Assembly: GCA_963850415.1 (NCBI GenBank)
Contig: CAWKLE010000002.1
Coordinates: 620,001 to 684,000, forward strand
DNA from: VAXT01 sp963850415
GTDB lineage: Bacteria > Actinomycetota > Thermoleophilia > Gaiellales > Gaiellaceae
Length of the DNA stretch: 64,000 bases
Direction of reading: 5' to 3'
A program made the position numbers and the translations under genes. The notes below the pieces were generated by a model. That model was not told the DNA's origin, searched no databases, and saw only the letters and a program-made list of their open reading frames with translations. This document shows, one piece after another, positions 21,381-26,911 of this stretch (position 1 is its first letter; each line of letters opens with the position of its first letter).

Positions 21381-22757
21381 TCAACATTTTCCACACCAGA
21401 GGTGCGCGTCTGTGGACAAGTCTGGGGAAGACCCGACGGGGTCATGGAGCAAGGTGGCGTAGGGGAGCCCCGTGGCGCGGTCCGTGTAGACGGCGCGGTA
21501 GACGAACGGACCGATGCTGGGGGTGTCCATGAAAGTGAACGATCCGTCTGCGGCGAGCGGGGCGGACCCTGCGAGCTCGCGAGGGGAGCCGGGTCGTTCG
21601 CGGTAGAGCCTGACCGTCCCGGACGCGCCGTGGACGTTTCCCGTCACCAGCACGCTCCCGTTCAGCTGCTCGGTCGCATCGAGCTCGATGCGGACCGACG
21701 GGGCGTGCCGCAGCCGGTACCACGAGAGGCCATCGGGCCTGGCCAGAAGCACGTCGCGGGTACCGCGTGGGGCCGAGGAGAGGCCGGCGAGCCAGCCGTC
21801 GAGCTGGTAGTCGACGCGGCGGTTCACGACCACACCGGCCCAGACGACGGCGTCTCCCGTGAGCCCGAGGTCGCCCGCGGACACCCATTCGTTCGCCGCA
21901 ACCTCCGGTCCGGTCCGGGTCAGCCCGAAGCCGGTCATGACCGCTCGATCGAGGACGAAGTCGCTCTCGATCGACCGCCCGTGCTTCGCGAGCGACACAG
22001 GCAGGTCGCCCGCGCCGAGGAGTGCCTGCGTCCACGCTGCGTACACCGCGTTGCCGCCGACCGCGCCCAGAAGCGGCCCGACCGGGAAGTCGCCGTACCC
22101 CGCGTCGATGTACTGGCCCTTCCAGGTGCCGTTCTGCGGACGCCACTCGATCGTCCCGACCGCACCGTCGATGCCGTACGACTCGATCACGCGAACCGTG
22201 CGGCCCGCGAGCACCGGCACGGCCGGCGGGGCGACGAAGCTCTTCGGGAAGCCGCTCCCGGTGATCTGCACGGAGTGCGAGCGGCCGCGGAGGTCGATCC
22301 GCACGAGCGTGAGGGCCGTCCTGTGCGTGGAGCGCCGCCACCGGGTGAAGGCGACCATCGCGTTCCCCTGCTGGAGCACGAGACCCGGCCAGCCGAGCTT
22401 CGAGCCGGTCGGAGCACGCGCGAGCGGAATCCTCTGCCACCCGACGGCTCTCGTCCGGCGGACAAGGTCGAGGGAGTGGGAGCCCGGTCCGCGGACGAGC
22501 ACGACCGGGCCGCCTCGGCCGGCCTTGAGGGCGACGAGTGTCGAGCCGCGCGTGACGCGAGCCGCGCGCTGCCGCGTCCACGCGCCGCTCCTGCGAACCG
22601 AGATCTCGAGGCTCGTTCCGTGCAGATACGCGACGAACGGCGTGCCGGTCGCGGAGACGGCGAGCATCCCGTCCTGGACCTTTGGAACGGCAAGCTCCGC
22701 CGAGGCAGAGCCCGCCGTTGCGAGCCCAACCGCAACAGCGAGCGCCAGGCTCCTCAT
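21381..22757 (-). CDS. Secreted beta-rich protein of unknown function
   Basis: Not recognised. 458 aa with a signal peptide (MRSLALAVAVGLATAGSASA, cleavage near residue 20). The mature protein is Gly/Val/Arg-rich with repeated short beta-like units (for example DGMLAVSATGTPFVAYLHG and VVLVRGPG), as in propeller or sandwich exoproteins. A C-terminal module from about residue 360 (RIELDATEQLNGSVLVTGNV, then TVRLYRERPG) looks Ig-like. Two cysteines lie at the extreme C-terminus (WCGKC). The ATG fits the leaderless pattern. An extracellular or cell-wall role is inferred. Confidence 0.7.
   Translation of the reverse strand: MRSLALAVAVGLATAGSASAELAVPKVQDGMLAVSATGTPFVAYLHGTSLEISVRRSGAWTRQRAARVTRGSTLVALKAGRGGPVVLVRGPGSHSLDLVRRTRAVGWQRIPLARAPTGSKLGWPGLVLQQGNAMVAFTRWRRSTHRTALTLVRIDLRGRSHSVQITGSGFPKSFVAPPAVPVLAGRTVRVIESYGIDGAVGTIEWRPQNGTWKGQYIDAGYGDFPVGPLLGAVGGNAVYAAWTQALLGAGDLPVSLAKHGRSIESDFVLDRAVMTGFGLTRTGPEVAANEWVSAGDLGLTGDAVVWAGVVVNRRVDYQLDGWLAGLSSAPRGTRDVLLARPDGLSWYRLRHAPSVRIELDATEQLNGSVLVTGNVHGASGTVRLYRERPGSPRELAGSAPLAADGSFTFMDTPSIGPFVYRAVYTDRATGLPYATLLHDPVGSSPDLSTDAHLWCGKC
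21387..21419. other. Two DnaA-box-like sequences
   Basis: TTTTCCACA (21387-21395) and, on the opposite strand, TTGTCCACA (21411-21419), the form favoured in Actinobacteria, 15 nt apart. They lie inside the 3' end of the 21381-22757 gene. Probably chance; no replication genes are near. Confidence 0.2.
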
Positions 22758-22763
22758 GGCTGG

Positions 22764-22769
22764 AGCCTA
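22764..22769 (-). promoter_or_regulatory. Putative leaderless -10 (TAGGCT) for the secreted protein gene
   Basis: Minus-strand TAGGCT with a 6-nt spacer to the ATG at 22757; no Shine-Dalgarno. Confidence 0.45.
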
Positions 22770-22813
22770 GCCAGCGCGGGGAAGGGCCGTACGGAGCCGT
22801 CTTCTTCGTCAAC

Positions 22814-22832
22814 TTGACATAACACGCGTTAT
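22814..22832. promoter_or_regulatory. Putative -35 with overlapping inverted repeat upstream of the sigma factor
   Basis: A consensus TTGACA at 22814-22819 runs into the inverted repeat ATAAC-ACGC-GTTAT (22819-22832). A good -10 at 17 nt is not obvious. The repeat could be an operator between the divergent secreted-protein and sigma-factor genes. Confidence 0.35.
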
Positions 22833-22939
22833 CGTGCATTCGATCTCCGGCTGAGACAGCGCCGAGCGCTCGGAGTCCGGCTACAGTCCTCGAGTCGGTC
22901 GGCCAAGAACCTGAGAACCTTGCTCCGGCCTCCAGTTTG

Positions 22940-22987
22940 ATGTTTCATCTTCCAATCGCCCTGGTATTGAGAACTCGAGCTGCATGA
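22940..22987 (+). promoter_or_regulatory. Possible short upstream ORF coupled to the sigma factor
   Basis: ATG at 22940 opens a 15-codon frame (MFHLPIALVLRTRAA) whose TGA overlaps the sigma ATG as ATGA. The sigma gene itself has no Shine-Dalgarno. The short ORF has no clear ribosome binding site either, so it may be chance. Confidence 0.25.
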
Positions 22988-24030
22988 CAGTTGAGATCGA
23001 GCACGTCCTTGCGGTAGAGGACGTACGCGAAGTAATCGAAACGGCCGAGCAGGCCGGTTCTATTCGCGCGTCCGAGCTCACCGAGCTTGTCGAGACGCAC
23101 GAGATGAGCGAGCTCGAGGCCGAGGCCCTCCACCGCGAGTGCGAGCAACGCGGAATCGACGTCGTCGAGGACAAGGAGGAGCAGCAGCCTGCGCCGCAGC
23201 CGATCGTCTACGAGACGACGACGGACGCGCTCCAGCTGTTCCTGCGCGAGGCGGGCCGGCACGCGCTGCTGACAGCCGCGCAGGAAGTCGAGCTCTCCAA
23301 GCGGATCGAGCGCGGCGACCTCGACGCGAAGCAGCGGATGATCCAGTCCAACCTCCGCCTCGTCGTCTCGATCGCGAAGAACTACCGCAACCAGGGCCTC
23401 CCGTTCCTCGACCTGATCCAGGAAGGGACGCTCGGGCTGATCCGCGCGGTCGAGAAGTTCGACTGGCGCCGCGGCTACAAGTTCTCGACGTACGCGACCT
23501 GGTGGATCCGCCAGGCCGTCGCCCGTGCCCTCGCCGACAAGGCGCGCACGATCCGGATGCCGGTCCATATCGTCGAGCGGCTCCAGAAGATGAACAAGGC
23601 CGAGCGCATGCTCTGGACGCAGCTCGGCCGCGAGCCGACGCTCGCGGAGATCGCCGAGGAAGCCAGCCTGCCACTCGAGCAGGCCCGCGAGGTGAAGGCC
23701 GCTGCGCGTGCGTCGACGAGCCTCGACCAGCCCGTCGGCGAGCAGGAGGACGCCGTCTTCGGAGACTTCGTCGCAGGCGACGGGCCGTCGCCCGAGGACG
23801 AGGTCGAGGTCACGCTCCGCAGCCAGGCTCTCGTCCGCGGGCTGGCCGCGCTGTCAGACCGCGAGCGCAAGGTGATCTGCCTCCGCTACGGCCTCGCCGA
23901 CCTGGAGCCGAAGACGCTTGAGGAGATCGGCCGCACCCTGGGCCTCACGCGCGAACGAGTCCGCCAGATCGAAGTGCACGCACTGCGCCGTCTCTCGAAG
24001 CTCCGAGAGATGGAGTCAGTCGCCGGCTAA
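22984..24030 (+). CDS. RNA polymerase sigma-70 factor, group 1/2
   Basis: 348-aa primary-type sigma factor. Region 1.2 (DALQLFLREAGRHALLTAAQE), region 2 with the core-binding and -10 recognition helix (NLRLVVSIAKNY, then KFSTYATWWIRQA), region 3, and region 4 with the helix-turn-helix (TLEEIGRTLGLTRERVRQIE) are all present. Residues 1-75 form a short acidic region 1.1-like domain. It is either the housekeeping sigma or a close paralogue; a second such factor is convergent downstream. No Shine-Dalgarno is visible at the ATG. Confidence 0.92.
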   Translation: MTVEIEHVLAVEDVREVIETAEQAGSIRASELTELVETHEMSELEAEALHRECEQRGIDVVEDKEEQQPAPQPIVYETTTDALQLFLREAGRHALLTAAQEVELSKRIERGDLDAKQRMIQSNLRLVVSIAKNYRNQGLPFLDLIQEGTLGLIRAVEKFDWRRGYKFSTYATWWIRQAVARALADKARTIRMPVHIVERLQKMNKAERMLWTQLGREPTLAEIAEEASLPLEQAREVKAAARASTSLDQPVGEQEDAVFGDFVAGDGPSPEDEVEVTLRSQALVRGLAALSDRERKVICLRYGLADLEPKTLEEIGRTLGLTRERVRQIEVHALRRLSKLREMESVAG

Positions 24031-24032
24031 AG

Positions 24033-24079
24033 TCGAGGAAAGTCCGGCACGCTTCGCGCGCCATGACGACTTTCCTCGA
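24033..24079 (+). terminator. Hairpin after the sigma-factor gene
   Basis: Perfect 12-bp inverted repeat TCGAGGAAAGTC / GACTTTCCTCGA with a 23-nt GC-rich loop, immediately after the stop. No T run follows, so termination would need help from a factor. Confidence 0.45.
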
Positions 24080-24179
24080 AGGTGACCTCACGTGCCTCGC
24101 GGTCGTGAGCGGAGTCGGGCAAAGCCCGCCTCCGAAGCGGACTAGGTTCCAGACTCCGCCGAGATTCCTCCGCGACCTA

Positions 24180-24226
24180 GTAACAGACTGTTACAAGGCC
24201 GAAGGGCCAGGTAACAACTGTGTTAC
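24180..24226. repeat. Paired GTAACA...TGTTAC palindromes between convergent sigma genes
   Basis: GTAACAG-A-CTGTTAC (24180-24194) and GTAACA-ACTG-TGTTAC (24211-24226), with a GGCC-GAAG-GGCC mini-hairpin between them. AT-rich arms in GC-rich DNA suggest protein binding sites or a convergent transcription stop. Confidence 0.5.
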
Positions 24227-24234
24227 TTGGGCAG

Positions 24235-25200
24235 TTAGGAGTCGGTCTCGAGGTAGAGCTGGAGGCCTGGGGCGGCCTGGCGTAGTTCTCTGAGGGCGCG
24301 GGACTCGAGCTGGCGCACTCGCTCGCGTGTGATGCCGAGGCCGAGGCCGACCTGCTCCAGCGTCTGCGGCGACTCGCCGTCGAGACCGAAGCGGAGCGCG
24401 AGGACACGCCGCATGCGCGGGCTCAGGCGGCGCAACGCGCCTGCGAGCTCGCGGGAACGAAGCATCTTGGCGGTCGCGGTGTCGGGCCGATCGGACTTCG
24501 TGTCCTCGATCAGGTCGCTGTACACGCTCTCCCCGTCCCCCACCGGTGTCTCGAGACTGACGGGATCCTGGATCAGGTCCAGGAGCTCCTGGACGCGCTC
24601 CGGCGTGAAACCCGCCTCTTTCGCGATCTCGGGGATCTCCGGGTCGCGGTTCAGCTTCTGCGCGAGGATGCGCCTTGCGCGCAGCACCTTGCGCGTCTGC
24701 TCCGCGACGTGCACCGGGAGGCGAATCGTCCTCCCCTGGTCCGCGAGCGCGCGGGTCACGGCCTGGCGGATCCACCACGTCGCGTACGTCGAGAGCTTGA
24801 AGCCGAGCTTGTAGTCGAACTTCTCGACCGCGCGGATCAGCCCGAGGTTGCCTTCCTGGATCAGGTCGAGCAGCGGGACGCCGGCCTTCGTGTAGTTCCG
24901 CGTGATCGACATCACGAGCCGGAGGTTGCACTCGATCAGGCGGCGCTTCGCAGCCTCGTCGCCCGCGTCCTTGAGACGAGCCAGCTCGCGCTCCTCCTGC
25001 GGCGTGAGCAGTGGGCCGTCGCCGATCTGGCGGACGTAGAGCTTCAGCGGATCCTGCGTGATTGCGGCGACCGCGTCATAGGGGTCCTTCTCCTCGACCT
25101 CGACAGGTTCGTCGAGCTGTGCAGGCTCGGCAACGACCTCGAGCTTGGGCTCGGGGGCCGGGTCGTTTTCCGCGGGTAGCTGAGGCAGAGGCCGCGCCAT
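24235..25200 (-). CDS. Second RNA polymerase sigma-70 factor, group 1/2
   Basis: 321-aa sigma-70 protein, clearly paralogous to the convergent gene. Region 1.2 (DPLKLYVRQIGDGPLLTPQEE), region 2 (NLRLVMSITRNY, then KLSTYATWWIRQA), region 3 and region 4 (TLEQVGLGLGITRERVRQLE) are complete. The N-terminus is a short acidic tail (residues 1-45) rather than a full region 1.1. The region 4 recognition helix differs little from the first, so promoter specificity should be close. The ATG has no Shine-Dalgarno. Which of the two is the housekeeping factor cannot be decided here. Confidence 0.92.
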   Translation of the reverse strand: MARPLPQLPAENDPAPEPKLEVVAEPAQLDEPVEVEEKDPYDAVAAITQDPLKLYVRQIGDGPLLTPQEERELARLKDAGDEAAKRRLIECNLRLVMSITRNYTKAGVPLLDLIQEGNLGLIRAVEKFDYKLGFKLSTYATWWIRQAVTRALADQGRTIRLPVHVAEQTRKVLRARRILAQKLNRDPEIPEIAKEAGFTPERVQELLDLIQDPVSLETPVGDGESVYSDLIEDTKSDRPDTATAKMLRSRELAGALRRLSPRMRRVLALRFGLDGESPQTLEQVGLGLGITRERVRQLESRALRELRQAAPGLQLYLETDS

Positions 25201-25352
25201 CGAGACGTCTATCGGTCACTCGACTGGGGGTGGCTTAGCGCCGGTCCCCTCGAACGAGGGAGGTTCTCCCCTAACTCACACGGCTCTTGTGCGTCGAAAA
25301 GGGAAGAACGGGTATGTCTGGAAACGAGGACGGGGTCGTCCTGTCGGACTTC

Positions 25353-25382
25353 TAGCATCGAGAAATGTTCAGAAATCGCTGA
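25353..25382 (+). promoter_or_regulatory. Leaderless 5-codon ORF ahead of the amidotransferase gene
   Basis: TAGCAT (25353-25358), a 6-nt spacer, then ATG at 25365 encoding MFRNR and a TGA at 25380-25382; one base later comes the amidotransferase ATG. An inverted repeat TTCAG/CTGAA covers the mini-ORF. It looks like a translationally coupled leader. Confidence 0.4.
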
Positions 25383-25383
25383 A

Positions 25384-26172
25384 ATGTGCGGAATTGCCGG
25401 ATACAGCTTCCATCGCGCGAGTCGCGTAGACCGAACGCTCGCGGCTCAGGCCCTGCTCGCGGGCATCGCTGAGCGTGGCGCGGACGCCGCGGGCTATGCG
25501 TACCGCGGCCCGGTCGGCGACCTGTCGTTCCACAAGCAGCGCTCCGGAGCGAGCGCGCTCCTCGACCGCGTCGCAATCCCGCAGGAGGCGAATCAGGCGC
25601 TCCTGCACGTGCGCGACTACACGAAGGGCCATCCGCGGATCGAGGCCAACAACCATCCCGTCCGGCACGGTGCCCTCAAAGGCGTGCACAACGGGATCAT
25701 CGTCAACGACGAGGAGATCTTCGCCCGGTACGGCTTCGAGCGGCACGAGCCCGAGATGACCGTCGACAGCGAGGCGATCTTCGCCCTCGTCGACGCGTAC
25801 GGCCCCACGCCGGAGGTGCTGGAGGAGCTCCGCGGGTCGATGGCGACCGCCTGGTTCGACGAGCGCGAGCCCGACACCCTGTACATCGCACGCGGCGTCG
25901 GCCGTCCGCTCTGGCTTGGAGAGGGCCTGAGTGAGGTGTTCTTCGCCTCGACGAAGAAGGCGCTCGCGGTCGTCGAGCAGTACCTGGGCGTGACGCTCCG
26001 CAAGCGCGAGCTGCCCGAAGGGATCCTCGTCCCGCTCGTCGAGGGCCGACGGCAGAAAGCGATTCGCTTCCGGCCGGACAGCGCCTTCGAAGAGACGCCG
26101 CTCCCGGCCGTGCGGGCGCCCCAGGAAGGCGTTACCTGCCTGCGCCTCCTCGCCGCGATCGCGGCCGTTTGA
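25384..26172 (+). CDS. Stand-alone class II glutamine amidotransferase
   Basis: 262-aa Ntn-hydrolase glutaminase domain. The MCGIAGY start exposes the catalytic Cys1 after Met removal, which fixes the start; GlmS/PurF-like motifs follow (RGADAAGYAYRG, a GHPRIEANNHPV segment, and VHNGIIVNDEEIF). It lacks the sugar isomerase, PRTase or synthetase domain that normally consumes the ammonia, so a partner in trans is needed or it hydrolyses another gamma-glutamyl compound. It has no Shine-Dalgarno and appears coupled to a 5-codon leader. Its 3' end overlaps the convergent 26132-26851 gene by 41 bp. Confidence 0.85.
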   Translation: MCGIAGYSFHRASRVDRTLAAQALLAGIAERGADAAGYAYRGPVGDLSFHKQRSGASALLDRVAIPQEANQALLHVRDYTKGHPRIEANNHPVRHGALKGVHNGIIVNDEEIFARYGFERHEPEMTVDSEAIFALVDAYGPTPEVLEELRGSMATAWFDEREPDTLYIARGVGRPLWLGEGLSEVFFASTKKALAVVEQYLGVTLRKRELPEGILVPLVEGRRQKAIRFRPDSAFEETPLPAVRAPQEGVTCLRLLAAIAAV

Positions 26173-26851
26173 GCCGTCCTTCGGGCGACACCTCCACCCC
26201 ATCCTCGAGCAGCCGCTCGCGCACGAGGTACTGGAACGCGGCCCATGCTCCCTTGTGCGGCTCGAGCATCCGGTAGATCTGCCACTCGCTGAGGAGCTCC
26301 GGGTCCGTGCCGCGCGCCTGCTTCCAGTCGGCGAACTTCGGGAGCCGGCCGAGCTTCCGTGCGAGCGCGACGCCCTGGTCGATCGCACGCTCGAGCCTCT
26401 CCTCCCCCACCGGGATGTCGAACCCGGCTTCTCGCAATGCGTTCTTCAGCGAGCCGAACATGTGCCAGTAGAGGGACTTGGACGGCATCGAGTCGCGGTG
26501 CTCGTCGAGGTCCTTCGCGGTCGGTGGGCGCCCGAGCTCGTCGCCGAGCTCTCGTAGCTGCCTAACGAGGTCCGCGGGCTTCGCGAACCGGCGCGGGACG
26601 AGCCCGGCCTGCCGCTTGGCCTCGTTCCAGCTCTTGAAGTGCTGGATGACCGTCTGCGGATGGACGGTCGTCTCGGGGTCGGCGTCGAACTCGCGCATCG
26701 TCGGCGAGCGCCCCAGGCGCTCCGCGCAGGCGCGCAGCTGCTCGAGGATCTCCTCGTTCGAGTAGCGCTTGCGGATCCCGGCCTGGAACTCTGCGAGGGC
26801 GGCCGGATCGATGCGTCGCACGGGCTGCGGGGCCCGGCGTTTCCGAGGCAT
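26132..26851 (-). CDS. Homing-endonuclease-associated repeat protein without nuclease domain
   Basis: 239-aa basic protein with three copies of the roughly 55-residue HNH-associated repeat: residues 28-85 (YSNEEILEQLRACAERLGRSP, then FKSWNEAKRQAGL), 92-145 (LRELGDELGRPPTAKDLDEH, then GSLKNALREAGF) and 152-222. These helical repeats accompany HNH homing endonucleases and are thought to contact DNA. No HNH motif or other catalytic domain is present, so it may be a sequence-specific DNA-binding protein. A leaderless promoter with a matched -35 lies just upstream. The function is unknown. Confidence 0.75.
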   Translation of the reverse strand: MPRKRRAPQPVRRIDPAALAEFQAGIRKRYSNEEILEQLRACAERLGRSPTMREFDADPETTVHPQTVIQHFKSWNEAKRQAGLVPRRFAKPADLVRQLRELGDELGRPPTAKDLDEHRDSMPSKSLYWHMFGSLKNALREAGFDIPVGEERLERAIDQGVALARKLGRLPKFADWKQARGTDPELLSEWQIYRMLEPHKGAWAAFQYLVRERLLEDGVEVSPEGRLKRPRSRRGGAGR

Positions 26852-26858
26852 GCAAAGA

Positions 26859-26887
26859 AGAATAGAACAGACTAAAGAACTTGCAAA
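26859..26887 (-). promoter_or_regulatory. Leaderless promoter of the HNH-repeat gene
   Basis: Minus strand: TTTGCA (26882-26887), a 17-nt spacer, TATTCT (26859-26864), 7 nt, then ATG at 26851. This is the best-formed promoter in the window. Confidence 0.6.
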
Positions 26888-26911
26888 CCCGCGCTAGGAA
26901 ACTGAAGCGCG

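Noticed and set aside
24031..24110. GAGGAAAGTCC, a hallmark of RNase P RNA, after the first sigma gene
   Set aside because: It is one arm of a 12-bp hairpin, the intergenic region is only about 200 nt, and the rest of the conserved RNase P core is absent.
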